Below, in pieces: positions 19,547 through 29,190 of a stretch of 64,000 nt of DNA (positions within the stretch are counted from its first letter, which is position 1; the number at the start of each line of letters is the position of its first letter). The position numbers and the translations under genes are program-made. The stretch comes from Scytonema hofmannii PCC 7110. Its GTDB lineage: Bacteria; Cyanobacteriota; Cyanobacteriia; Cyanobacteriales; Nostocaceae. The stretch is taken from contig NZ_KQ976354.1 of the NCBI RefSeq assembly GCF_000346485.2, forward strand, positions 4,980,436-5,044,435. Direction: 5' to 3'. The notes under the pieces are model-generated. The model was not told where the DNA came from. It ran no database searches and saw nothing but the letters and a program-made list of their open reading frames with translations.

Positions 19547-19679
19547 AAGCTAGTTTTGTCAGCGATGAAGTCCAATTTCATTTTAGAACCAGGAAGGGAT
19601 CTGTCAAAATTTTTATTGATAATGATAATTAAGCAAAGAGCGACGCTTCAGATATAGCAACTAAACCTGTTGCAAGCCC

Positions 19680-22600
19680 TTAAAATTCCACGTCTTCTCG
19701 CTCCTGACTCGTAGTTCCAACTTTATCCACACCTTTTGCTGTCCAATACATTGTGTCAATACACCTAGCAAGTTGTTCTACAGTCGGTGCTTCAAACAAA
19801 TTGCGTACAGGCAAATCTATTTGGAAGGTGTCACGGATACGGGAAGTTAGCTGAGTCGCTAGTAGAGAATGACCGCCCAATTCAAAGAAATTGTCGTGGA
19901 CGCCTACTTGCTCTTTTCCCAAGACTTTAGCCCAAATTTCTGCAAGTAATTCTTCAACTTGCGATCGCGGTGCCACATAATCGTGATTATTGAAGGTAAT
20001 TGTATCAGGCGTGGGTAAAGCACGGCGATCCACTTTGCCATTAGGTGTTAGAGGTAGAGATTCCAGGACTACGTAGGCTCTTGGCACCATGTATTCTGGT
20101 AACTTTTCTTTCAGAAATTGACGAAGTAAGGATGCAAAGCCTTGCACGTCTTGCGTCGGTATTTGTTCCTGGTTGGGAACAATATAAGCCACCAAGTACT
20201 TATCATCAGGTACGTCCTCAGCAACAATGACAACAGTTGCTGTGACTGCTAGATGTTGACTCAACACCGCTTCAATCTCTGACAACTCAATGCGGAAGCC
20301 GCGAATCTTGACTTGATTGTCAATACGACCTAAAAATTCAATATTGCCATCTGGTAAATAGCGAGCTAAATCACCCGTTTTATAAAGACGTGTTTTTGGC
20401 TTATTACTAAAAGGATGAGTAATAAAGTGTTCAGCAGTTAGTTCAGGGCGATTGAGATATTCTCGCGCCAGCCCCTCCCCACCCATATATAATTCGCCAG
20501 TAACACCAATAGGCATAGGTTGTAAATGGGTATCTAATATATAAATCTGGGTGTTTGTAATGGGGCGACCAATAGGAAAATATGTGGCTGATGGTAATTC
20601 TTCTACGCAGTAATAAGAAGAAAATGTGGTATTTTCCGTAGGGCCATAAACATGAATTAAATGCTTTGGCGCACCATATTGGAGAATCTTTGTAATCCAT
20701 CTCGTATCAACAGTTTCGCCACCAAACAGTAAATATTTCAAGGTCGCAAAAGCTTGCGGAACATTTCTAGCAAACTGTTGAAACAAGGCGGTAGTCAAAA
20801 ACAGAACGTTGATACTTTTTTCTCGTAGTTGTAATGCAAATTCGCGAGACGAAAGGGTTACATATTTACTAATTCCCACAAGTTGAGCACCGTTAAGTAG
20901 CGCTCCCCAAATCTCGAATGTCGCTGCATCAAAGGATGTGTTTGAGGCTTGGGCGACTTTATCAGATGGTTCTAATTTTATATAGTTAGTATTGCACACT
21001 AAACGATTGACAGCTTTATGAGGTACAGCTACTCCCTTGGGTTTTCCTGTAGAACCAGAGGTGTAAATAACATAGGCTAAATTATCAGTATTTAAATCGC
21101 TTTTGAGATTGTCTTCCTGTTCTTGGGTAATAATTTCCCAGTCTTTATCTATAGAAATAATTGGATTTGAGAAACCTTCAAAATGCTTGAGCAAGTTTTC
21201 TTGTGTCAGCAATAATGAAACTTGTGCATCTTCAAGCATAAAATTTAGGCGCTCTTGAGGATAGCTGGGGTCTAATGGAACATACGCTCCTCCTGCTTTA
21301 AGAATACCCAACAACCCGATTATCATTTCTATAGACTGTGAAATACAAATGCCGACTAAAACTTCTGAACATACTCCGATTTTTTGTAAGTGGTGTGCTA
21401 GTTTATTGCTGCGAGTATTCAACTCTTGATAAGTGAGTTGCTCGTTAGCAAAGCTTACTGCTATAGAATTAGGATACTGCTGTACCTTTTCCTCAAACAA
21501 TTGATGGATACACTTATCTTGAGGATAATCTGCTTGGGTGTTATTCCATTCCACCAATACCTGATGTAGCTCCACTTCACTTAATAACGGTAAATTTGCA
21601 ATTCGTTGTTCTGGATTTGCAACAATACCTGACAACAGAGTTTTAAAATGTTTCAGCATCCTGCTAATGGTAGCTCGCTCAAACAAATCTGTGTTGTAAA
21701 CCATTACGCCACGCAGACCTTCAGAATACTCCCAATTTCCACCCCATAAGCTCCTAAAATCCTCAGAACACTTCCACAGATGCAGTTCCAAATCAAAACG
21801 CGTTTTTTTCAAGTCAATATTCATAAAGCTAGGTACTAATTCAGGCAGTTCTAGCGCTGACATTGGCGCATTCTGGAAACCAAACACCACTTGAAACAAA
21901 GGATGGTGGCTCAAGTTTCGCTCTGGATGCAGTTCTTCAACTAACTTTTCAAACGGCAAATCTTGGTGACTGTATGCTCCTAACGTTACCTCCCGTACTC
22001 TGCCTAGTAGTTCCCGAAAAGTGGGGTTTCCAGATAAGTTGCTACGCAGCACCAAACTATTGACAAAAAAACCAATTATTCCTTCTATTTCACTGCGGTT
22101 ACGGTTAGCAATTGCTGAACCTAGCGCGATATCTTCTTGGTGTGTGTAGCGGTAAAGTAACGTTTGAAATGCTGCCACCAGTGTCATAAATAAGGTGACA
22201 CCTTCTTGCTGTGACAGCTTTTCTAGTCCATCAATTAGCTTTTTCGGTAACTCTAGAAATTGTGTTGCTCCTTGATAGCTTTGTATAGCTGGTCTTAGTT
22301 TGTCAGTAGGCAGATGCAGTATGGAAATACCGTTTAATTGCTCCCGCCAGTAAGCTAAGTGGGTTTGGAGTACTTCTCCTTGCAGCCAGTCGCGCTGCCA
22401 GTGAGCAAAATCGGCGTACTGAAGAGGCAGTTCTAATAGGGGAGAAGGCTGGTTCTGTGCAAAAGCTGCGTACAGCGTTCCCAGTTCCCGAATCAGTAGC
22501 CCCATAGACCAATCATCGCAGATAATGTGGTGCATATTCAATAATAGAATATGTTCTGTCTCGGAAAGGACGAGGAGTATGACTCGCAGCAATGGCCCAG

Positions 22601-22952
22601 AGGATAAATCGAAGGGATGTTCTATTTCTGCGGTAACAATGCACTTTGCTTTAACCTCTTGTCGATCGGTTGGTAATTGCTGGAGGTTTAATACAGAAAT
22701 AGGTATTGTTAAGCTGGGTGCTATCGTCTGTAGGGGTTGCCCATCCAATACTATAAAAGTGGTGCGTAAGGTTTCGTGGCGACGCACGATTTCGTTAAAA
22801 GTCTGTTCTAGTGCGGCTAACTTAAGCGAACCTGTCAAGCGAATTACTGTCAGCACATTGTAGATAGCATTGCCGGGGATCAACTGGTCGAGGAACCATA
22901 GTCGCTGTTGAGCAAAAGATGCGGGAAAGACGAAAACTTCTTTAGAAGACAT
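19680..22952 (-). CDS. NRPS: C-A-PCP, predicted Ile/Val
   Basis: A single-module synthetase of 1090 residues. The condensation domain begins almost at residue 5 ('SFAQQRLWFLDQL') and its active-site motif reads 'HHIICDDWS' (about 141-149), with Asp where the consensus has Gly. The adenylation domain has 'YTSGSTGKPKG' and 'YGPTENTTF'; the PheA-aligned code by eye is DAFFLGVTFK, similar to cyanobacterial Ile/Val codes. The carrier protein has 'LGGHSLLATQL'. The C-terminus ends in an acidic tail ('TSQEREDVEF'), plausible as the short motif that binds a TubC-type docking domain such as the one on the 13843-18618 protein. No TE or E domain is present. Confidence 0.93.
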   Translation of the reverse strand: MSSKEVFVFPASFAQQRLWFLDQLIPGNAIYNVLTVIRLTGSLKLAALEQTFNEIVRRHETLRTTFIVLDGQPLQTIAPSLTIPISVLNLQQLPTDRQEVKAKCIVTAEIEHPFDLSSGPLLRVILLVLSETEHILLLNMHHIICDDWSMGLLIRELGTLYAAFAQNQPSPLLELPLQYADFAHWQRDWLQGEVLQTHLAYWREQLNGISILHLPTDKLRPAIQSYQGATQFLELPKKLIDGLEKLSQQEGVTLFMTLVAAFQTLLYRYTHQEDIALGSAIANRNRSEIEGIIGFFVNSLVLRSNLSGNPTFRELLGRVREVTLGAYSHQDLPFEKLVEELHPERNLSHHPLFQVVFGFQNAPMSALELPELVPSFMNIDLKKTRFDLELHLWKCSEDFRSLWGGNWEYSEGLRGVMVYNTDLFERATISRMLKHFKTLLSGIVANPEQRIANLPLLSEVELHQVLVEWNNTQADYPQDKCIHQLFEEKVQQYPNSIAVSFANEQLTYQELNTRSNKLAHHLQKIGVCSEVLVGICISQSIEMIIGLLGILKAGGAYVPLDPSYPQERLNFMLEDAQVSLLLTQENLLKHFEGFSNPIISIDKDWEIITQEQEDNLKSDLNTDNLAYVIYTSGSTGKPKGVAVPHKAVNRLVCNTNYIKLEPSDKVAQASNTSFDAATFEIWGALLNGAQLVGISKYVTLSSREFALQLREKSINVLFLTTALFQQFARNVPQAFATLKYLLFGGETVDTRWITKILQYGAPKHLIHVYGPTENTTFSSYYCVEELPSATYFPIGRPITNTQIYILDTHLQPMPIGVTGELYMGGEGLAREYLNRPELTAEHFITHPFSNKPKTRLYKTGDLARYLPDGNIEFLGRIDNQVKIRGFRIELSEIEAVLSQHLAVTATVVIVAEDVPDDKYLVAYIVPNQEQIPTQDVQGFASLLRQFLKEKLPEYMVPRAYVVLESLPLTPNGKVDRRALPTPDTITFNNHDYVAPRSQVEELLAEIWAKVLGKEQVGVHDNFFELGGHSLLATQLTSRIRDTFQIDLPVRNLFEAPTVEQLARCIDTMYWTAKGVDKVGTTSQEREDVEF

Positions 22953-22995
22953 AGTTGATCCTTATCTTACAGCCATTTTCAGGTAATAGACCATA

Positions 22996-23029
22996 GCCGT
23001 AGGGGCGCAAGGCATTGCGCCCCTACCAA
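22996..23029. repeat. palindromic repeat CGTAGGGGCGCAAGG..., copy 1
   Basis: A near-perfect inverted repeat, GTAGGGGCGCAAGG/(C)ATTGCGCCCCTAC, in the 86-bp gap between two NRPS genes. A second copy is at 29191-29222. In RNA it would form a strong hairpin between the TE-bearing gene and the next synthetase, so it could cause partial termination or processing. Confidence 0.75.
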
Positions 23030-23038
23030 CGATGTGGT

Positions 23039-26000
23039 TCATTTAGGTGAAAACTGCTGTAAATTTTGTGCTTTCTCAATACAAGCTCTTAGCTGTACGG
23101 CGAGAACTTGGATATGGGGTTTTCTTAGCATAGTTAGGTGATTGCCAGGAATATGGTAAATTTCCGTTCCTCCCACAATTAGCCGATCCCAACCCATACT
23201 CGGATCTTCCTTGGCAATGCTAGACTGAACCTTTGTTCTAAAAAGATTAATTCGTTTAGGATAAGCTTGCGGAACGTAGTTGAGAACTGCTTGGCTATTG
23301 GCATAGAAAACTCGAAGCATTGGACGAATTGCTAACTCCCTTAAAAGTCTTAACTTGGATTCTTCAGGTATAACGTTAACTGTGGCATCCTCTTTGAGGA
23401 TGAGGTGAGAGAAGAGATTTGTTGGGAGCCGCATAATTTTAATAAAATTAGTCAATCGAGAAGTTAAAGTGTTAATTCGATTCTTGACGATCGCGATAAT
23501 TAGATAAAAATAATCGAAGAAAAAAGGCCATATATATCGCGCCACTGTAGTCAGCATAAACTTAAAATTGTTACCCAAAGAAGGTATATTGCCTGGAATT
23601 GGTGCTAAAGTGTCAAGCACAGCAAGTAGAGCCACTTCTTCCCCAGATCTTTGGAGTTGTTGAGCCATTTCAAAAGCAACCCAACTTCCAAAAGACCAAC
23701 CTCCTAAAAAATAAGGACCTTTAGGCTGCACTCTACGCAATGCTTCAATGTAGTGGGTAGCCATATCCTCAATGTTAGTTAGGGGAGAAGTTTTTCCGTC
23801 AAGTCCAATGGGTTGTAGCCCATAAAATGGTTGATTGTTTCCCAAATGATGAGCTAATTCATAATAAGGAAAGACAACACCAAAAATTGGATGGACGCAG
23901 AAGAAAGCTGGACTTGAACCAGCAGGTTGAATTGGAACTAAGGGTGACCACGGGAGAGAATCTGCTTTTGAGGATAGAGAAGTTGATAAACTTTCAATTG
24001 TTGGATTTAAAAATAAGCTAGATAGCGGCAATTCGCGCTCAAACTGCTTATGTATTTGCTTCAGGAGGCTTACAGTTAACAGCGAATCTCCTCCCAAGTC
24101 GAAGAAGTTATCATGAATACCCACACGCTCAACATTAAGGACTTCAGCCCAAATTTTTGCCAAGATTGACTCGGTTGGAGTCCGAGGAGCGATAAATGCT
24201 TTATCTGTTGAGCGGCTAGCCGGACTGTCGAGTTCTCTTAGCGCCAAACGATCCACTTTACCACTAGCTGTTAGCGGCAGAGAATCCAGCACTATAAAAG
24301 CTTTTGGGAGCATATATTCTGGTAATTTTTCTTTTAAGAATTTACGGAGTAGAGACGCGAAATTTTGCGTCTTTACATTGGTAACAATATAAGCCACCAA
24401 GGACTTATCGCCAGATACATTTTCTTCAACAATTACTACTGCTTTTTGCACACTTTGATGCTGACTCAGCACTGTTTCAATTTCTGACAACTCAATGCGA
24501 AATCCACGAATTTTTACTTGATTATCGATGCGACCTAAAAATTCAATATTACCGTCCGCTCGATACCGAGCTAAATCACCCGTCTTGTAAAGTCGCGCTC
24601 CTTTTTTATCATGAAAAGGATTGGAAATAAATTTTTCAATCTTTAATTCTGGACGGTTAATATAGCCTTGTGCCAATCCGTCACCACCTATATATAATTC
24701 TCCAGAAATTCCAATTGGTAAAGGTTGTAAATGCTTATCTAATATATAAATTTGAGTATTAGCAATAGGGCGACCAATGGGCGGTTTTTCACTTATATGA
24801 CTAATCTCTGCAACAGTTGACCAAACGGTTGTTTCAGTAGTCCCGTAAGCATTAAAAAACCGACGCTGAGAGTTCCACCAACGTTTTACAATATCATCAG
24901 TACAAGATTCACCTGCACAAATAATAGTTTGCAATACCGGAAGTGATTCTGTAGGTAGGATTGCTAACACTGCTGGCGGAAGGGTAACGTGAGTAATAGC
25001 TTTTTCGCGCAGTATTTGAAGCAAAGGTTGTCCGGGTAGAAGGGATTCTTTGTTTGCTAAATAAAGAGTTGCTCCTGTCTGCAGTGCCATGACAATCTCA
25101 AAAATTGAGGCATCGAAACTTAATGATGCGAATTGCAGAATGCGGTTACTCGGTTGCAAGTTGAAAACCTCAATCTGATCTGACGCTAAGTTGGACAATC
25201 CTCGATGCTGGAGCAAAACGCCTTTAGGCTTTCCTGTTGAGCCAGAAGTGTAGATAACATAAGCTAGGTTGTCAAGTGTGACGCCGCTGGTTGGGTTTTC
25301 TTGGCTGTGTTGTGTAATAGTTGCCCAATCTTCATCTATACAAATAATTGGAGTCGATAAGTCCTCAAAATGCTCGAGCAACTTTTCTTGTATCAGCAAT
25401 ACTGAAACTTGTGCATCTTCTAGCATGAACTTAAGACGCTCTTGAGGTAAGCTCGGATCTAAAGGCAGGTATGCTCCACCTGCTTTGAGAATGCCTAATA
25501 GTGCGACGATCATCTCTAGCGATCGCTCTACGGAAATGCCTACTAAAACGTCAGGGACTACCCCCCATTTTTGCAGGTGATGTGCAAGTTGGTTAGCGCG
25601 GATATTTAGTTCGCGATAGGTTAACTGCTGCTTATCAAAGACTACTGCGTTCGCATCGGGAGTTTCCTGCACCTGCGCTTCAAATAACTGATGAAAACAC
25701 TTGTTTTGTGGGTAGTCTTTTTTAGTGTCATTCCAATCAATTAATAACTCAAGTCGTTCTTCTTCAGTCAGCAAAGATAAATCTGAAAGACGCTGTTCTG
25801 GATTGGCAACAATGCTTTCTAACAGCGTTTGGAAATGTCCCAGCATCCGGGTAATGGTCGTGTCATCAAATAAATCTGTGCTATAAATTATTTGTCCTTT
25901 CAAACTATCCAAGTCCTGCCACAGATGGAACTCTAAATCAAGCTTTGCAGTTTTGCTGTCGAACTCAAATAGCGAAAGCCTTAACCCAGGTAACTCTAGC

Positions 26001-27193
26001 GCTTCGATGGGAGTGTTTTGCAGGCTAAATACAACCTGAAAAAAAGGATGATAGCTCAAATCTCGCTCTGGATGCAGTTCCTCCACCAGCTTTTCAAAGG
26101 GCAAATCCTGATGAGCATAGGCTCCTAAAGTTACCTCTCGCACTCGATTCCACAATTCTCGAAACGTCGGGTTACCTGAGAAATCTATACGTAGCACCAA
26201 GCTATTGACAAAAAAACCAATTAATCCTTCTAGTTCGCTACGATTGCGATTGGCAATAGGTGAACCTACTGTAATATCCTCTTGCTGCGTGTAGCGATAA
26301 AGCAAGGTTTGAAATACTGCCAGCAGAATCATGAACAAGGTAACGCCTTCTTGGTAGCTCAGTGCCTCTAGCGCTTGAGTTAAGGAGTGTGGTAGCTCTA
26401 AAAATTGTTTTGCACCCCTGTAGGTAGGAACTGCTGATCTTAGTCTGTCGGTGGGGAGATTCAGCACCGAAATCCCGTCTAATTGCTTTTGCCAATAAGC
26501 TAACTGAGTTTGTAGGGGCGAGGTGCCGTTTGCTCCCACTCTTTGCAGCCACTCCCGTTGCCATTCTGCGAAATCTGCATATTGAATGGGTAATTCTGCT
26601 AGGGGGGTAGACATGGAGTCGCTTGTCGTCAGACATCGCTTATCCTCTGCGAAAGCTTTGTATAATACCCCCAGTTCTCTAATTAGCACTCCAATTGACC
26701 AGCCATCGGCAACAATGTGATGTAGATTTAGCAGCAGCAGATATTCTGCTTCATCCAGTTGTAGCAGCTTTACTCGCAGCAATGGTCCGGTGATGAGATT
26801 GAAAGGACGTTGAGCCTCTTGGGTTACGATTTGCTGCACTTGTGTGTCGCATTCTTGTCTCTGGAAATTGCGTAGGTCTATTAGGGGAAGAGGTATGGTT
26901 AAGCTGGGTGCTATCGCCTGCACTAGTTGCTGCTCTAGCAGAACAAACGTAGTGCGTAAGGTTTCGTGGCGACGTACAATTTCGTTGAATGTCTGCTTTA
27001 AGGCAGTGAAGTTGAGGGAACCTGTCAGGCGAAGTGCTGTTGACACGTTGTAAAATGGATTACCCGGTGCTAACTGGTCGAGAAACCACAATCGCTGCTG
27101 GGCGAAAGAAGTAGGAAAAACGAAAACCTCTGCTTCTTCAGAAAAATTAAGTTCTTCATCATCTGTGAGACTACTGAAAATATACTGGCTCAT
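23039..27193 (-). CDS. NRPS: C-A-PCP-TE, predicted aromatic residue, chain release
   Basis: A terminating module of 1384 residues. The condensation domain has 'HHIVADGWS' (158-166). The adenylation domain has 'YTSGSTGKPKG'; the PheA-aligned code by eye is DAFTIAAVWK, closest to Phe/Tyr-type codes, with an unusual Trp at position 331. The carrier protein has 'LGGDSLLTVSL'. A type I thioesterase follows, with the nucleophile in 'GGWSFGSW' and the His in 'IPGNHLTML', and should hydrolyse or cyclise the product. It is the first gene in transcription order although it must act last. About 140 bp upstream is a TnpB element, which may limit or replace the original promoter region. Confidence 0.93.
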   Translation of the reverse strand: MSQYIFSSLTDDEELNFSEEAEVFVFPTSFAQQRLWFLDQLAPGNPFYNVSTALRLTGSLNFTALKQTFNEIVRRHETLRTTFVLLEQQLVQAIAPSLTIPLPLIDLRNFQRQECDTQVQQIVTQEAQRPFNLITGPLLRVKLLQLDEAEYLLLLNLHHIVADGWSIGVLIRELGVLYKAFAEDKRCLTTSDSMSTPLAELPIQYADFAEWQREWLQRVGANGTSPLQTQLAYWQKQLDGISVLNLPTDRLRSAVPTYRGAKQFLELPHSLTQALEALSYQEGVTLFMILLAVFQTLLYRYTQQEDITVGSPIANRNRSELEGLIGFFVNSLVLRIDFSGNPTFRELWNRVREVTLGAYAHQDLPFEKLVEELHPERDLSYHPFFQVVFSLQNTPIEALELPGLRLSLFEFDSKTAKLDLEFHLWQDLDSLKGQIIYSTDLFDDTTITRMLGHFQTLLESIVANPEQRLSDLSLLTEEERLELLIDWNDTKKDYPQNKCFHQLFEAQVQETPDANAVVFDKQQLTYRELNIRANQLAHHLQKWGVVPDVLVGISVERSLEMIVALLGILKAGGAYLPLDPSLPQERLKFMLEDAQVSVLLIQEKLLEHFEDLSTPIICIDEDWATITQHSQENPTSGVTLDNLAYVIYTSGSTGKPKGVLLQHRGLSNLASDQIEVFNLQPSNRILQFASLSFDASIFEIVMALQTGATLYLANKESLLPGQPLLQILREKAITHVTLPPAVLAILPTESLPVLQTIICAGESCTDDIVKRWWNSQRRFFNAYGTTETTVWSTVAEISHISEKPPIGRPIANTQIYILDKHLQPLPIGISGELYIGGDGLAQGYINRPELKIEKFISNPFHDKKGARLYKTGDLARYRADGNIEFLGRIDNQVKIRGFRIELSEIETVLSQHQSVQKAVVIVEENVSGDKSLVAYIVTNVKTQNFASLLRKFLKEKLPEYMLPKAFIVLDSLPLTASGKVDRLALRELDSPASRSTDKAFIAPRTPTESILAKIWAEVLNVERVGIHDNFFDLGGDSLLTVSLLKQIHKQFERELPLSSLFLNPTIESLSTSLSSKADSLPWSPLVPIQPAGSSPAFFCVHPIFGVVFPYYELAHHLGNNQPFYGLQPIGLDGKTSPLTNIEDMATHYIEALRRVQPKGPYFLGGWSFGSWVAFEMAQQLQRSGEEVALLAVLDTLAPIPGNIPSLGNNFKFMLTTVARYIWPFFFDYFYLIIAIVKNRINTLTSRLTNFIKIMRLPTNLFSHLILKEDATVNVIPEESKLRLLRELAIRPMLRVFYANSQAVLNYVPQAYPKRINLFRTKVQSSIAKEDPSMGWDRLIVGGTEIYHIPGNHLTMLRKPHIQVLAVQLRACIEKAQNLQQFSPK

Positions 27194-27349
27194 AAGTGAA
27201 TGGCAAACAGTTATGTGTATTTTTCTCTATTCAGAGTCATAAAAGAGCGTTAATGTTAATGAGGCCTGACGGCGTTATTTCGTGCGCGAAGGTTTATTTA
27301 CAGAGTGGGAGAGCGCTTACTAACATAGCAGATCATTTTCAAGTGTTCT

Positions 27350-27500
27350 CAGTATGAACCACCCCACCGCATGGCGGATGGGGTTTCTAGTTTACCGAGT
27401 CGGTTCAGTGACTCCTATAGTCGTGCAACAAGACAAGCTTGCTGCCGTACCTTTACATGATAGGAATTTTTTACCTATCCAAATATTGATTCTTTTGAGA
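27350..27500 (-). ncRNA. predicted omega (guide) RNA of the TnpB element
   Basis: Placed only by family rule: the RNA covers the 3' end of tnpB and the right-end hairpin (27362-27383), with the guide just beyond the end of the element, roughly 27335-27352. No boundary can be seen directly. Confidence 0.35.
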
Positions 27501-28819
27501 ATTTGACACACTCGAAAAGTAATTTTTGAAGTGTCAATTTTTGCCTTTCTTAGGATATTGCAAGCACCCTGAGCATCGGCGTTGACGACTGTTCCGCTTG
27601 CTGTTTTGTATTCACCACGCTTTGTTCTTCTACCGGAAGGCTTCTGTTCCTTCTGGGATTCGGTTTCTTTTCCGAATACGGGTAGCTCATCCCCATCAAA
27701 AAATGACATTTTTGAAGTGTATGATTCTTCTACAATTACGAATTCTATTCCAGATCTTTCACATAAATACTTGAGCGTATCACGTAATGCGGTAAACGGC
27801 ACTTGTACAAAATTTTGATTATTAACACGCCCATTGTCTATTCCATTCTTTATCCCTTCATTCCAACCAAATACTATTTTGCCTATTCCTGATTCTAAAC
27901 ATTTATTGATTATTGTACGTGCAGATTTCTTGATAAAATCGCGGACTTGGTTATTCCTAGATTGAGTTGCTCTAGCTAAACTCCCACTCCAGAAATTCTC
28001 ATCCTTACCCTTTTTTAGCTTAGATACAGTTTTATTATAAAACTGATTTATTGCTTTTAATGGTCGCCCATTTATGATAAATCCTTCTTTACCTGTGTTC
28101 GGAATACAAGTAATAAAGTTGTTTAACCCGATGTCAATTCCTAAAACACTTGACTTATCTAATTCAGTAATAATTTCTTTTTTCTTTCTACATACCCAAT
28201 GTAGATAAATCTCTCTATGCTTTGATGTAATTACTAGCTCAACAAGGCGTTTGGGGTCAACGTCATCAGGAATCCTGAATTTCAATCTTTCATTTAAACT
28301 TGTTTCCATGACATCTTCTTTGTGCTGCTTCTTGAACAGAATGCCAGTAGAAACAGTAGCAAATATAATGCCATGCTCTTGTGATATATTTACTGATTGA
28401 CTGGGATATGTCACTTCAAACATACCACCTTTTTGACGATAACCTGGTAATTTAGGCTTCTTTGTTCCCTCGCTAAAATACTTGTCCAAAAGCTGTTTGA
28501 ATGATTTGAAATTCTCAGCCACCTTATGACACACAGACTGGGCTGCTTGAGAATGCAGCATTTTGTAATGGTAGTTTTCTTTGAAGTCGGTTTGTAAATC
28601 AATGGTCAAAGATTGAAAATTCAGAGTTTTGTGTACAAAAAATCCTTGTCTCAAATTGAAAGTCAAGGTGTTATATAAACTGTTGGCGTGTGACAATATG
28701 TCAGATACTACAGCAGATCCAAGACTTGATAGTTTTAAATGCTGTACAACCGTCGAGATATACGTATCTTTATTTTTATCCTGATCTAGCGCTTTTTGCT
28801 CTTTACTTTTGAATGACAT
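27392..28819 (-). CDS. tnpB: TnpB (IS605 OrfB) RNA-guided nuclease, subtype without a zinc finger
   Basis: A 475-residue TnpB. The RuvC-like triad is intact: Asp in 'VLGIDIGLNNF', Glu in 'VFGWNEGIK' and Asp in 'VNADAQGACNI'. The N-terminal half is helical and basic with 'KPKLPGYRQKGG', as in the family. Between the second and third catalytic residues, where many TnpBs have a four-Cys zinc ribbon, this protein has 'SKMSFFDGDELPVFG' and 'RRTKRGEYKT' with no Cys pairs, so it belongs to a zinc-finger-less branch. TnpB proteins cut DNA using a guide RNA from the element's right end, which helps retain the element. Confidence 0.85.
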   Translation of the reverse strand: MSFKSKEQKALDQDKNKDTYISTVVQHLKLSSLGSAVVSDILSHANSLYNTLTFNLRQGFFVHKTLNFQSLTIDLQTDFKENYHYKMLHSQAAQSVCHKVAENFKSFKQLLDKYFSEGTKKPKLPGYRQKGGMFEVTYPSQSVNISQEHGIIFATVSTGILFKKQHKEDVMETSLNERLKFRIPDDVDPKRLVELVITSKHREIYLHWVCRKKKEIITELDKSSVLGIDIGLNNFITCIPNTGKEGFIINGRPLKAINQFYNKTVSKLKKGKDENFWSGSLARATQSRNNQVRDFIKKSARTIINKCLESGIGKIVFGWNEGIKNGIDNGRVNNQNFVQVPFTALRDTLKYLCERSGIEFVIVEESYTSKMSFFDGDELPVFGKETESQKEQKPSGRRTKRGEYKTASGTVVNADAQGACNILRKAKIDTSKITFRVCQILKRINIWIGKKFLSCKGTAASLSCCTTIGVTEPTR

Positions 28820-28887
28820 ATTTTCTTGCCTCCTTGTCTTTTATTGTATATCATATAGATAGACAATGCAAGTAGAAAATAAAGAAA

Positions 28888-29073
28888 ATGTCAAATAAAC
28901 ATATGCTGACTTTTCGAGTTACCGAGCAAGAAAAGAAAATTCTAAATACGTACTGTGACTTGACAGGTAGAACTCAGGTTGATGTGTTTCGCGAGTTTGT
29001 TCGTTCGTTAGAAGACAAATTACAAAAACTAGAGGCAAACTCCTTCGGAGACGCTACGCGAACGAACCTCTAG
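28888..29073 (+). CDS. small ribbon-helix-helix-like protein
   Basis: A 61-residue protein divergent from tnpB (68 bp apart) and inside the element's terminal hairpins. 'MLTFRVTEQEKKILNTYC' and 'GRTQVDVFREFVRSLEDKL' fit a beta strand plus two helices of a CopG/RHH DNA-binding protein. It may repress the divergent promoters. The last ~10 residues are encoded by a dispersed repeat (TCCTTCGGAGACGCTACGCG), so the natural C-terminus may have been altered. Confidence 0.6.
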   Translation: MSNKHMLTFRVTEQEKKILNTYCDLTGRTQVDVFREFVRSLEDKLQKLEANSFGDATRTNL

Positions 29074-29190
29074 TTTTTGTGCGCTATCCATCCCCACCGC
29101 ATGGCGGATGGGGAATTCCGCGAATATGTTAAATATGTTTTAATATTCTCAATTCTATGGTTTTTATCTTTTTGACGAACCAACATCACC

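Larger units (their letters stand above)
27352..29113 (-). mobile_element. TnpB-only IS200/IS605-type element
   Basis: The element is bounded by identical 22-nt imperfect palindromes of the form CCCCACCGC-AT-GGCGGATGGGG, at 27362-27383 and 29092-29113, like the subterminal hairpins of IS200/IS605 elements. It carries a tnpB gene and a small divergent RHH gene but no tnpA (Y1 transposase), so it cannot move by itself. Exact ends are not fixed: on the tnpB strand the right end probably lies a few bases past the hairpin, in GGTTCAT. In this family the tnpB 3' end and right end specify a guide (omega) RNA, so one is expected around 27350-27500. Confidence 0.72.
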
